Source: Hirundichthys speculiger
Taxonomy: Eukaryota > Chordata > Actinopteri > Beloniformes > Exocoetidae
NCBI GenBank assembly: GCA_018398805.1
Contig: JAGFBZ010000849.1
Span: forward strand, 1,178,001-1,242,000
Reading direction: 5' to 3'
Length of the DNA stretch: 64,000 nt
Numbering within the stretch: the first letter of the stretch is position 1; each line of letters begins with the position of its first letter. The position numbers and the translations under genes are program-made. This document shows, one piece after another, positions 1-12,408 of the stretch. Under the pieces are notes generated by a model that made no database searches, was not told the DNA's origin, and saw nothing but the letters and a program-made list of their open reading frames with translations.

Positions 1-3000
1 CAAGAGTTTATATCTATAATTGACCAAGGAGAACACATGGCCTCAGGAGGAAAGAAGCCATCCTGTATGATGAAGGGTAACCATCATGCTCACAGTGTCA
101 AGCATGGTAAAAACACCAGCACGCCCATAACTAAGAACTGTGCCCCCAAAAGAGCACTGACAACTGCTCTGTTAAGCTCTGCCAATGCTCAGAGTCATCA
201 GAAATCTGGACCCGGCAAAACGACGATGCCCCACTCCACCGCTGTTGTCAGTTCAGTGTGGCAGCCCCCATCTCAACTTTCCCAACAACTTTCATCTGTT
301 CAGAGAAAAGTCACGCAAGGATCTCCAAAGACCAAGGCCACGACACCCGCAGAGGGAAACAAGTTTCAGAACGCCCATCAGAGCCTGTCCAAACCTGAGG
401 ATGATAAGTGGGAGAGAATGAAGTCTCCTCTCTCCAACCTTGCATCGATTGTGAAGCAGCAAACTCTTGAAACGACAGTTCTAACTGGTGAGGGTAACGC
501 TCAGCATCTCCTGGGGCATCAAGAAAAGCTGACGTTCTGAATCCGGTCACCGGGACCCAAGACACCCAATCCAAACAAGCTTCTTCCTTTGAATACCCAC
601 CGTACTGGTCTGTGGAAAAACGGTCTGGTGCATCATCTCAAGGGGAACTGACACAAGCTATGAAAAGACCTGAGAAGGCAAATGCCGCTGAGCCTTTGGA
701 GAATAATACTGCCATGCACACCGGTCAGGGAGAGCGCATGGAGCAGCAAGTTTCCTCCCAGCCTGCCGGCCAGTCTCGTCTCTTTGGGAGCAGTGCATCA
801 ACAAATGGGAACAGGATGGAAAGCAAACTAGCCCAGGTGTTAGAGGGAGAGATACTGAGGAAAGAGTGCTCTTCACCAGAGAGTCCTTGCAGTGAGAAGT
901 TGAAGGGTGTGGTTGCATCCATTCTTAAAGGCCAGCGCGCAGGTGGGGTCAACAAGCTGGAGAAGAAGACAGTCAGAACCAAAGATGAGCCGGCAACCAA
1001 AGCAAAGGTTGCTGCCAGCAAACAGAAGAAGACCAGTCCTAAGAAGCCAGCAAAGGAGAAGCCACCAACACCATCATTAAAGATGTCTGCTGGGAAGAAA
1101 AAGCGAGACACTGAAAATACTCCAGTAAAAGTGTCTTGTAGTAAGAAGGTAAATTATCCGTATATATGCTTTTAAGTCTATTTAACAGTTTAAACATCTC
1201 CACCAATCTAGTTTGGGTTGTGTGTTTTAAGATTTCATATTTTAAAATTTTAACCTTTGAACTGGACATACTGAGTTATTTTTTTTTTTAAATTATTTTT
1301 TTTTTACTTGAGTCTATGTGACTGATGATACAACTTCTGAGATCTCATTGTCCGTCTGATACCTGCTCTCCATTACAATAAAAAGATTTGTGGTCATTAG
1401 CATCCGATAGACTGTGCTCACTCTGTCCTTTGTGCATTTAGCGTAAGAAACAATGTGCGCCTGTGCTGGAGCAGAAACCGTCAGCAGGAAGACTTTCCCA
1501 ACAGGTTAAAGACATGATTCCAAAGGACAAGATCATTCCCAATGAGGATGAGCAACCAAGTCGCAACAAAGCAGGTACGGGATTTATTTCTTCAATCTTG
1601 AGACATTTACTGCCTTTATAAGCTCTTCCAGAATCCACATATTTTCAGTATCCATGACAAATTTAATGTCGCTTTGAGCTGCATCAAATGTGAGATGTTT
1701 TAGTGATGATACAGGCACATTAGCTAACGTGAATGTAACGAGCAGGTCTTGTTTTATCAGTTACAGGCAGCGGCGGTAGTCCTCAGAGAGTAGAGACTTC
1801 AGTGTCTCTCTTTAACTCCAACATATCCAGCAAAGAGACGGATGCAGCTGAGTCCACCGTTCCAAGACTAAGGAGAGGCCGACGGCGAGCTGATGATGCT
1901 CGTCTTGACCTCTGGGGCTTTGCAACGCCTTCTCCTCCACCCCCACCAATGCCTCCCCCCACAGCTTCTCCACCTTTGTCACCCCCATCGACTCCCATCC
2001 AGTCCAGCCGCCGTCCAAGGGGGAGGCCTCGATCAAACACTCTGTCGGAGCGCGTGCTCCAGGGCAAGGGGAAGATGGCCAGTGCAGAGGGTGGTGTGCC
2101 TCCTCATAAGAAACGCCAGCGATGCTCGAGTAAAAAGTATGAGACTGGCGAATACATTACTGAGAAGGACAAGCTGGAGGATAGAGAGCACCGCGAGGAG
2201 AACCTGAGTCAAGGCCACTGGAATCCCAGCTGGTACGCAGCGTCTTTTTATTTTTTTTTTCCTTTTGAGTAATAAAGAAAGCTTCTCCCATGACAACAGT
2301 TTATCAAGTTATAAAAGGAATTTTTCAAAATTGACTCAAGTTGCAAAGTTGAAGATTTTTATACAATCCTAGGTTAAAGTGAAATGATGTTTGAGCTGCT
2401 TTTTGATTGGTCAGTTAATCAGTTCATCGGACAATGATTCAGTAGTTGTTGTTTTAAACAATTACAAGCTTCTATTTTTAACTGATTTGTTTAGCAGACA
2501 TGCTAATTTAAAATAATCACATATATTGGCATCATTTCTGGTTATTTTTTTTAGGGTTTATTTCAGTTCTTAAAAATGCACCAAACATATTTTGGCAGCA
2601 GCCTCATAAATAAGCCTGAATCATACCGTTTTAATACAATTATTACACACCAATCCTTTTTTTGGCTGCTGACTTCAGCAGCAGGGACAAAACACTTTGT
2701 CACGTTTACTCAAGATGGGTATTTGTCATCATTTTACATTTCATAGGCTAAGTAATTATTCATTCTTTAAAAAAAATACCTGGAGAATGAATCAATACTG
2801 ACAACAGCTGAAGTAAATACAATTCAGGAAAAATGCTGAAACTGTGTACAATTATAAGATAGATTTCTCTATGTATCTTCTTTTGTTTCTTTCTAAAAAG
2901 AAGCAATCATTTCATGCTTCACATATGATGGTTCATTTAAGAACATATTAATGTTTTTGTAGTTTTGTTTTACAAACATATAGTTTCTCTAAGTCTAATC

Positions 3001-6000
3001 CTTCATATCAAATATGGCTGACTCATATCACTGAAGAATTTGAAAAGCTTGAATGACCCAGTTTTCTTGGGTGTACAGTAACTAGGCTTTTAGGAATCCA
3101 AGAAAAAAGCATTTATATATGAAGACTATTTTCTCTGTTTCTGTTTTGCCGTAGATGTTTAACCTAAATGCTTTGCTGTTATTACCTTCTGCATTACTGG
3201 ACATAGTTATAGAAACTGAGTTTATCTGACTCACAAAGTTTGAGAAACATCTGTTTGACCATCAGTCATGAAGTTGAGAGTAAAAGACTCTGATTGTAAC
3301 AACTATGAATTGGGAGATTTTGCAGCTGAAAGGTATTAGGCATGGGCAAATACATTTTTGAGGATGTATATTTTCATAAATGAAAACAAGAAGAAGTACC
3401 AACCTGTCTGATGTTGGCACAAAATGGCACATACAATATTTCATGATCTACATTACGCCTGCTAGATAAGCATGAGGACAAAACTGCTGGAGAGTTGCAA
3501 TAATGATAAAATGAAGGGTTTCACATTTAAAGATTAACACGATTGGTTTTTCTGTTTGGTTTAACTCATAATAACATTTAATCTTATTTTGATATTACAG
3601 AACCACATGCAGATCCGTGTCTGAACCCAGTGGCCTCCAGTCCAGGGCCTCCTTCACGGAGACCCTCATTCACTCGCTCAGGATCGGTCCGCTACCAGGA
3701 GAGTGAGGGGTCTCCAGAGTGCACTGATAAGCCTTCAGGGAAGAGGAAGTTCAAAAGCAAACACTTATGTGACAGTGATGAGCCGAAAGTAAGCTTCTGA
3801 TGCTGCATGCTGGAATATAGCTCATTTCAAATCATGTCAGGTTCAATGAATATGTGAGATTACAGTGCCCCCCTGTGGCCTGATAAATTGCTGTTTGCCA
3901 CAGATATGATAGCAGCTGGAATAATAATAGTCCTGGTTTTTGGGCCCTAACTTGGGTTTGGATCACAAAATGTTCAGTTTCACACGGTCCTTCTCATCTG
4001 TCAAATCTCTTATTCCAGAATAAGACCAAACGCGGTAGTTTGGGGAAGCGTGGCGCCTCCCTCCCCCTGGATGATGACGGTGTAAAAAGTCCAGTTACGC
4101 CACCGCCTACTCCAAAAAGTTTGCCATCTTCTCCATCGAAGATCTCCAAGAAAAGCTTATCAGGAAGAAACAGTGGTTCAGACTCTCCACCAAAGAGGCC
4201 TGTTCCTCCCGAGGTTCGTCGGCTGATTGTCAACAAAAATGCAGGAGAGACTTTACTTCAACGTGCTGCCCGCCTGGGCTACCAGGTAAAACTCCTGCCT
4301 GTATACTTGAATAATTACCAAGATAGAACAAGTTAAACTCGTGATAAACGTGATTCTTCAGTCTTAAAGTTTGCTGCACTTCTGCTCTGCAGGATGTGGT
4401 CCAGTATTGTCTTGAAAAGGACGTGAGGGAGGTCAACCGGCGTGACAATGCAGGTTACACAGCTCTTCATGAGGCGTCTTCACGAGGGTGGACTCAGATT
4501 GTCCAGATGCTTCTGAAACACAGTGCTGATGTCAACTGCAGTGCTCAGGATGGAACAAGGTGAGGCTGTGGCATGTGATGGGGGTTCTAGTTTAAGTTAT
4601 TTGTTATGTGCATGTGACAACCTGTGCAACAAGTAACACAAACCATGAAGATTTAAATCTTAGAATTGTGAAATGTTGGACTGAAATCTTAAAAAAAAAA
4701 ACTTCTAAAATGAAGAACTTCTCCTCTATGTCTTGTTTCAACGGTAAATATGAGCATTTATAACCACAAATTTAGTTAGATTGATGCTGCTTTTGTCTCA
4801 TCGTTGTCATCCAAAGTTGTCCAATCCCTTAAGAGCCACATGTCTTTTATTTACTCTTTTCTCAGGCCCCTTCATGATGCAGTAGCAAGTGATAATCTGC
4901 CGATAGTTTGGCTACTCTTGAACCACGGTGCAGATCCAACACTAGCAACCTACTCTGGTCACACACCCATCAAACTGGCACACAGTCAGAGCATGAAGAC
5001 CTTCCTCACAGGTAGATCCGTCTCTCCAGTCTGCTCTTTTTCTGTCAGAAGAATTAGTTTGTTTACATTTGCATATTGTGGGAGAGTTGATTCCACTTTT
5101 ACACTATCAACATTTCAGACAATAAATGGCTCAATAAAAGGCTCTCATTAAGCTAATTGAAATTAGACATAAAAATGAATAATTAAACATGTATTTTCCA
5201 ACTGCACGGTCTCTCATCCAAGGAGTACATCAACAAAAGTAAGCTCTGTGCCCATTCCCATTGTATCACAGTTGTTACAGTGAGTATAGAGTACAGATGA
5301 GAAGAAGACTGCTAAGTCTTAATCCATCCAAACAAGGAGTTTGAGTAGAACCGTTGTCAGACGTGATGCTTTTTGTGTTGTTATCCAACAGCTGAATTTG
5401 GTTGAAATGGAAGAAGTCATTGCAGTAAGCCAGAAACATTTTGTTGTCACTATAATGAAGTAAAAAGTAAACGGTATTGAGGCTGATAAATCTCCCAATT
5501 TGCTATTATTGCTTAATAAAATTAGTAAGATTCAAGTCTTCTCGGGATATTGCTGTGCTGCAAAAATAGCTAAAGGATTTTGAGCTATTCAAGCCTTTAA
5601 TACTGTTGCATAATAATAATTAATAAGACTTTAAATTTTATTTCCCCGTGGGTGGTAAGTCTGGTGGTATGATATCTTACACATCTGCCTTCCTGGAATA
5701 TTTTAGCATGCATGGTTCCCTCCTCTGTGATGTAACGGACACAAAAAAAAAAATCCCACAGCCAGCTTGTTGCAGGCACGACATGGTGATGATGATGTCG
5801 GGATCTTTTCCCAGCTCCTTGTCAAGTTGGAAGACAAGCAGTTTATAGCAGCTGATATTTCTTTCTACAGCGTCATTGTTTTGTGTAGCTTGTTAGTCTC
5901 CCACAATGCATCTCATAGGTGGGATCCATCAGCCACCTGCACGCAGCTGTAAAACTGACCATTACACAAACACCATCTACATATTTACATGTGTTGCTGA

Positions 6001-9000
6001 TCGTTTGGAATGGTTTTTATTTTGCAGGGTTTTTCTTCAATTACATATCACTTATCCAGTCACAAGCTTTGTTTGTCCCTGCCAAGGACATAAGCATTGG
6101 CATCAAGACATGTTTGTTTTTATCTCACAACAAACAATCTTCTACACCCCCCCAGAATATTTCACAGATCTGGAAGGTCGCAATGAACAGGATCCCAGTT
6201 TACCCTGGGATTTCTACAGCAGCTCCCTCTTTGGTAAGAAATCTTAATTTAATTTGTAGGCATGCTTGGAGGGGGGAAGAAAAAATGGTTAATTTGTCAT
6301 TCCTCTGTTATCCCTGAGGCAAATGCATTTAGCTTGTTGGACTAATGACCAGGTTGTTTCAGGAAAGGGAGGTTAGTTTGTTGGCTGGATCATACTTGGC
6401 CGCAGTGATGTGGAAGGGTGTTAACTCTGAGTTCTAGCATCTGTGCTGTGTTGTGAAACAGCCACAGGGAGCCAGTCATCCAGCATGGGGGGGCAAACAG
6501 GATCAGAGTTGCATGGAAGAATGTAGAGAGATTTCAGCCAATGTGGACTAATGCAAGACAAAATATGAAGTGTCTTTAATCAATAATAAAGATTAGTCTA
6601 ATTATCAGTATTCAATCATAGTGAGGTATTTGTCAAGCCAAGAGAAGGAGAAAACAAATCATTGTTGTGAATGAAGTAGTTGCACACTCTGTGGAAAGAA
6701 ACCACTCTGAAGTCTGCTGGTAAGGCAGCAGATACTTCTGGATCATTAAATAAGTTCAACTTTTTTGTGTGTATCTTAACAAACACATCATTCCATTACA
6801 ACAGCTGTTTTATTTATTTATTCTAAATTAAAATAAAAAGATCAAGAATCCCCCAAGTTGCATTCAGTTATGTCATTAATATCAACTGATTCAATTTATC
6901 AGTGCGTTAAAGTCATCATTAGTTCATAAATGTAATCTTTCAATCTTAGATGGATGTGTTTATTTTACTTGATTTGTAGATTTTCTTCATGCAAGTGTTG
7001 AAATAAATATTAATTGAAGGACACTGATCATTCTCTCCACCAACAACCTGAAGGCACAGCCTGCCGTTAACAGGAGCGTGATCCCTCTCCTGAGTTCCCT
7101 GTGCACTGAGCGACTGGGCATATCGAGGATATCTTATTTAAGAAGGTTTTAGCTCCCATGCAGTATGAGAAATATCGCTAAACGGCAGTAACACAAATGC
7201 ACAGAAAAACACGTAAGCTTGTCAGGGACCCGTTGTGTTTATACGAGTTTCTATCAGGAGTTAACTAGGAATAAGCACTAAAAGAGGCTGCTCCATACAG
7301 TTGTTTTCCCGTTTTTGTGTGTTATTCTGTGAGTGATCAGCTTGTCCTGATCGTCACGAGAGTATAACGGTCGGTTTTGAATAAACTGCCCACTAGAGGG
7401 CATCCAGACTTGCAGAAGCAGGTCTGTCAATTCTTCTGCTGACCTCAGGTAATTTCACTCCACAGAGAGCGAGCAGGAGCCGTGCTGGGATTTCCTGCTG
7501 TCTGAGCAGAACCAGGACCTGGAGGAGGATGAATTTGGGAAGACTGACCAAGATTCAGACAAAGATTGTCTCCTGTTCGAGTTCTCCTCAGAGCCCCTCT
7601 TACCTTGTTATCATGTACAAGTGTCATTAACACAGGGGTGAGTCCACAACAAATGATGTCATTTGGACATTTGAATGGAAATTTGAACTTACCAGAAAAT
7701 GTGCAGATGTTGTATTCAGTGTGTAGATCGTCCATCCGAGAGACAATGTCATGACTCTAATCAAGCATGATACATATGCAGTTGGGTAAATGAGTCAGAA
7801 CCTTGACTACTTTGGCCCAAATTAGGGCTATTTGTTTTTATCATGATGCAAAACTGCCACCACTAGATGTATGTCATCTGACGTTTGCTACAATTGAATA
7901 TAGCATGTTTGAATTATTACAATTTAGGTCAAATAGATTGTGATGGTTTGAGCTGCAGCTGTTTCAGCTTCAAGTCTAAGTTTTGGTTCTACTTAATAGA
8001 AATGTCAAGTCCCTAAAAACATTTTCACCCTCACAGATTGTTGTGAACTTTTATACAATCCTAGTTTTGAAGATGTTGGGGTGTTTTAAAGAACAATACA
8101 ACAACAGCTCAAATTATGCAAAAGTTTTCCAGCCCATTGAGTGGAAACAAGCTTACACAAGTATATTAAAATGAATGAAGGTTTTCTTTTTTTATTAATC
8201 ATGCCAAGGGTAATGTAATTTTTTTCTATAGTAAGGACTGGTAAGGGCACAACAGCTCTATCAGTTTGAGATGTGAAAAATAACACTGACAAATAATAAA
8301 CATTTATTTTTACTGCTGAATGAATAGCACCAAGAATGTTTGACGTAAACGTTTGGCCCATATCAGCTGTTTTATTTGGCCCACATTTGGCTTTGACTGA
8401 ACAGCATTGACTCAAGTTGAGTGTGGGTGACTAAATTTGCCCACATACCCACCAGACAAGGCTCAATTCTTAATTTTCTTCAGGCCCTCAGACCATGCTT
8501 AGCCCCCACAACACTTGCTGTATGCTCTGTCAAAACCAGGTTGTGAAATTTGGGCCACATTTAACACATTGCAAAACCCAAGTTCGGTCTAGTTCGTGAA
8601 CTGTGGCTCATGTTTGACCCACATAGTACTTGACCGTGCTGTGACTGAACCCTAAGTGCCAAACATACCCCAGACTAGGCCTTAAATGTGTCTATCTGTA
8701 CTGTTGCCTGTTAGACTGCCTGATTGCTTTGTTGTGTCTGCAATGCAGTAGTTTAATGTCTGTTCAGTTGAGAACACATTATATTTAAAACATTAAAGCC
8801 CAAAATTGCAGATCTAAAATATGTTTGTTTTTCTATTCTAAATGATACATGCAGCTAATCAGACTTTTCTGTTATGCAGCTTTTGCAACTGGTTCCTCCT
8901 GGCAGACGTCCTCAAGCGTTTGAAGATGTCAGCGCGGATCTTCCGGGCTCGTTACCCACACTTTGAGGTAGTAAGTTTGTCTCAAGCTGAGCTGTGGAAA

Positions 9001-9204
9001 CAGGTTTCAGTCAGCCAGGTGAGCTCTGCTTTAGCTTCTCCCCACAAAAGCAACAGTGAGGACGAAGAGGAGGAAGAGGGACTTGTGGATCTGGTGCGTT
9101 GTGTACCAGAGCTCCAGAGACTACTGGGCTCCTCCATTCACATCCTGCAAGAGGACGATGATGAAGAGAGGAGGAGGAGGATAAAGAGAAGGAGGAGACA
9201 CTGA
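1..9204 (+). CDS. bcorl1: BCL6 corepressor-like 1 (BCORL1/BCOR family), 3' part, one frame break
   Basis: Nuclear transcriptional corepressor of the BCOR family. Its C-terminal PUFD domain binds PCGF1 in the non-canonical PRC1.1 Polycomb complex (family knowledge). The reading frame is open from base 1, so the gene begins upstream. Exons I can place: 1-1148, 1442-1574, 1767 (or 1761)-2232, 3601-3788, 4019-4285, 4393-4559, 4866-5011, 6156-6233, 7466-7637 and 8880-9204 (TGA). The ankyrin region starts at about 4216 ([20 protein letters not shown]) and runs to 5011. The PUFD region covers 7466-9060 (key stretch [14 protein letters not shown]). Wording such as [14 protein letters not shown] and WDFYSSS is closer to BCORL1 than to BCOR as I recall them. 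Oddities: the frame changes between 498 and 537; the 2232 donor leaves phase 2 whereas the 3601 exon needs phase 1; and the C-terminus ends in a polybasic tail. BCOR itself is the main alternative. Confidence 0.88.
2233..3600 (+). other. bcorl1 intron, AT-rich, no further exon recognised
   Basis: This 1.37 kb stretch lies between a GTACGC donor and a strong acceptor (T-rich tract, then TATTACAG at 3600). The flanking exon phases do not agree, so a microexon or an indel may be hidden here. I see no convincing coding segment in it. Confidence 0.6.
5012..6155 (+). other. bcorl1 intron between ankyrin exon and linker exon
   Basis: The donor is CAG/GTAGAT at 5012 and the acceptor a C-rich tract ending CCCAG at 6155. 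Short open frames inside (for example 5648-5848) have no recognisable protein. Nothing else is seen. Confidence 0.7.
6234..7465 (+). other. bcorl1 intron
   Basis: Bounded by a GTAAGA donor at 6234 and CCACAG at 7465. Phase 1 is kept on both sides (the last base G at 6233 joins AG at 7466 to give Glu). No gene or clear repeat is seen inside. Confidence 0.7.
7638..8879 (+). repeat. bcorl1 intron containing a degenerate repeat with recurring CCCACAT words
   Basis: The intron runs from GTGAGT at 7638 to TTATGCAG at 8879. Between about 8350 and 8660 the words GGCCCACAT, GCCCACATA, GGGCCACAT and GACCCACATA recur at irregular spacing. This resembles a decayed tandem repeat or an old interspersed repeat; I cannot assign a family. 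Confidence 0.35.
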
Positions 9205-10600
9205 CTAATACAGGGAAGCCTCGTAGCCGATAGCCTCTCATACACCGCACTCCTTCACTGTGCAGACGGACTGCTGTCGTTCTGTCAGCTGAGTCCATCC
9301 CTGTGAGCAGCAGCTCATAGGAAGCTTGTCCGTCCAATGTAACGAGGGTTGTGGGTCTAACTCCAGCTTCAGACAAGACTTGACACTCTGCCTTTGACTT
9401 CAGACACCGGACATGCATTGGAGTGGTCAGCAGTGGAAAGCAGCTTTCAGGTTCCTATCTATAGGTATATTTAAATACATGAGAAACTTTTTTTTATTAA
9501 TTATGTATGTACATGGTAGTGTATATGTATATCTTGCCATCAGGGTTAACACATTTGGATACATAAATGAATCGTTGTGGCAAGGAACGGATACATTTTG
9601 GACCTTTTTGTTTGAGTGTGTTCCTGGGGGAAGGTGTTATTTTTTGACAGGAGATAATCCAAGCCTTTTATCTTGGTGAACTCTAGCGTAACGCTAAGAA
9701 GCTTAAGTCAGGGAGGCTGCTGGTCCAGATGGTTTCTCTGTTAACCTTGGAGATCTGGAGACCTGCAAAGACGAGACCATGGCACATAGTCACCCTTCCA
9801 GTTTTTCATGTTCTCCCATGTTTCACTTTATCACCCTGAATACATTATTACTGGACGTACAATGATTATGTTCTCTCCACATTTCACAAAGTCTGGGCAG
9901 CTAAGACGTCCCAGTTCCTGCCCGCAGTATGAGATAATGTCGTTTTGGACCTTGAGATTGCATTTGTTTACAGAACTGGACAGACAGCAGTGTTCCCTCT
10001 CCTCATGGACTGACGCAGAATCCTTTGGATCTGTCTCAGAGGAAAAGTCGCTCCATCTCTGGAGTCCAGAGGCGCTGAAATGCCCTCTCAACTGCAGCCA
10101 CGACTGTCCCCCACCTCCTGATGTAGTGTTTTCAGATCCCAGAGTGCTTTGTGTTGCAGTGTTTTATTCACACTGTTTGTTGTGCTTTATTTAATAGTTA
10201 TTAATATATTTGACCTCTTGTGTATCTGACAACCTTATGTATGAAAAATGCTTTCTATGCTCGGTGCTTCATTCTAAAATGTACTTACTAGGAACCCTTT
10301 ATTCTGAAACTTTCCTCCCTCATTCAAAAACAGTATTTCAAAAAAGCAAAAGTACAGTTTTATTGTACTGGTGCTAAGATAGATTTTGTGTTGACAATCA
10401 ATGAAGCTTTGGTTTGAAGTCACAAACTAATAAAAAAAAATATTTAAGAGACTTAAGGTGTAAAGAAAAGTATAGTTTAGCTAAAGAACATGGGATACAA
10501 CAAGACTGAAAGACTAAGACGTGTGAGATCCTGAAAGAGACTTTTATTTGATTCTTTTATAAGAAATCAAGGAGAATAAAGCATGATTGTGAATTATAGT
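9205..10600 (+). other. bcorl1 3' UTR (inferred extent)
   Basis: Sequence after the TGA at 9202-9204 with no other gene. The best poly(A) signal is AATAAA at 10575-10580, which would give a 3' UTR of about 1.4 kb. The open frames here (for example 9808-10194) match nothing I recognise. Confidence 0.55.
10575..10580 (+). terminator. candidate poly(A) signal of bcorl1
   Basis: A canonical AATAAA about 1.37 kb after the bcorl1 stop codon, in AT-rich sequence. The end site itself is not determinable from sequence alone. Confidence 0.45.
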
Positions 10601-10962
10601 TTAAATATTTTTGTTTTGTCAGATTATTATAATTGAGGGTGTAATTATTTCGAGGGCTTTGTTCAAATGGTCCCTTTCTTTGTGTCACGTCATGTCTGAT
10701 TTTTTTTTTTTTTTATTGTTTTATTTTTCCTCTCAACAATATTTAGCCTGGCCAGAAATAAAAAAAGCAGGCTTCTTGTTGCCTTTTATGATGGTTTTGA
10801 TTCACTGTGAAAACCTAACTTCTGATGAAAAGAAAGTAGCTCTCCCTCAGCTCAGTACACTTGTTTTGGTATGACGGTGGCTTTTGGTAGCTAAAGTTAA
10901 TTATTAAAGTGAGGTAACAACTATTGAGATATTACTGTGAGTCGGTTTGGATTTGGTTTTGT

Positions 10963-11090
10963 TATTTTTTTGCCACGGACCTGTCCAGGATGTATCCTAC
11001 CTCTTACACTGAACGCTGGGATAGGCTGCAGCCCCAACATCCTCCACCCTGAACTGGACAAACCAAAGGAAATGAATGGATGGGTTGATG
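10963..11090 (-). repeat. fragment of common fish tRNA-like interspersed repeat
   Basis: Contains the familiar teleost repeat wording around 'ggacctgtccaggatgtatc', then 'gggataggctgcagcccc' and 'gaatggatgg'. It is read as the opposite orientation of the repeat at 14606-14935. Truncated and diverged. Confidence 0.6.
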
Positions 11091-11666
11091 CCATGTCGCT
11101 CATAAAACATTAACTTTGAGGCAGTGAGTAATCATCAAGGTACACAAAAACATTGAAAGCGCAAATTGTCATGAAGCTAAATATTGTGGCATTCCTTGTC
11201 CTCTAAAGTAGACACACTTTTTTTAAATTTATATCATGTGTATGGGCAGTTTGGATAATTCAGAACTATAATTAGACCTGTCTAAAGCGCTTCCTAAAGA
11301 CAAGAGAAATAAAATGTACTCGCTGTGCTGAAGGGCTGAATAACTAGGAGCTCGGTGAAGCATATTACTGCTGTACATTTCCAGTCAGTGGGAGGCTCAC
11401 ACCTATTTGCTTAGTTAAATCAAGGTGATGACTTTTTTTGCTCTAGTCGATTTGTGTGTGTGAATCCATTTACATGTGTAAAAGGTGGCTGTGATAAAAA
11501 TATGCAAAGTAAATATTCTTATAGGTGCATTTAATCTGGAGCTGTGTTTACAGGACATTCTCTGTAGATTAAACCCAAGTGTACAGGCTTTGAACCTGTA
11601 CACTTAACCAACAGATATTAAACACCGTATGCACTAGATTATACATATATATATATATATATATAT

Positions 11667-12040
11667 ACATACAGTCATGGAAAAAAATATTAGACCACCC
11701 TTGTTTTCTTCAGTTTCTTGTTCATTTTAATGCCTGGTACAACTAAAGGTAGATTTGTTTGGACAAACATCAACGATAACCACAAAGATTGCTCATAAGT
11801 GTTTTATTTAAGAGCTGATATCTTACCATTTTCCATGGTTTTCTTGATTATAACCTAAATCACTTAAGTTTTTACATCAATAGCTATGGCGTTGTACTGC
11901 CAAAACACAGTTTTTATGCATTCAGTGTTTTCTTTCCTGTCTGTTTAAGTCACATGATGACTTTTAGTGGTACCAGGTATTAAAATGAACAAGAAAGTGA
12001 AGAAAAAATGGTGGTCTAATAATTTTTTCCATGACTGTAT
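11667..12040. mobile_element. non-autonomous Tc1/mariner-type MITE with terminal inverted repeats
   Basis: The left end (CAGTCATGG...TATTAGACCACC, about 11672-11699) is the inverted complement of the right end (GGTGGTCTAATAATTTTTTCC...GACTG, about 12010-12037). The element is about 370 bp, has no coding capacity and is flanked on both sides by (AT)n, consistent with TA target choice. Confidence 0.75.
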
Positions 12041-12043
12041 ATG

Positions 12044-12254
<211 letters not shown>

Positions 12255-12408
12255 CCTGCTGTGGTACAGCAGGTAAAATAAGTATTTCACATGTCACCAT
12301 TTTCCTCAGTAAATATATTTCTAAAGGTGCTATTAACATGAGACTTTTGGTAACAACCCAATGCAATCCACATGTGCGAAGAAATCAAACCAAAGATTTC
12401 CATTAATT

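Noticed and set aside
725..1111. A 128-codon minus-strand frame opposite bcorl1
   Set aside because: It overlaps the well-supported plus-strand coding exon and looks like a shadow of its lysine-rich codons.
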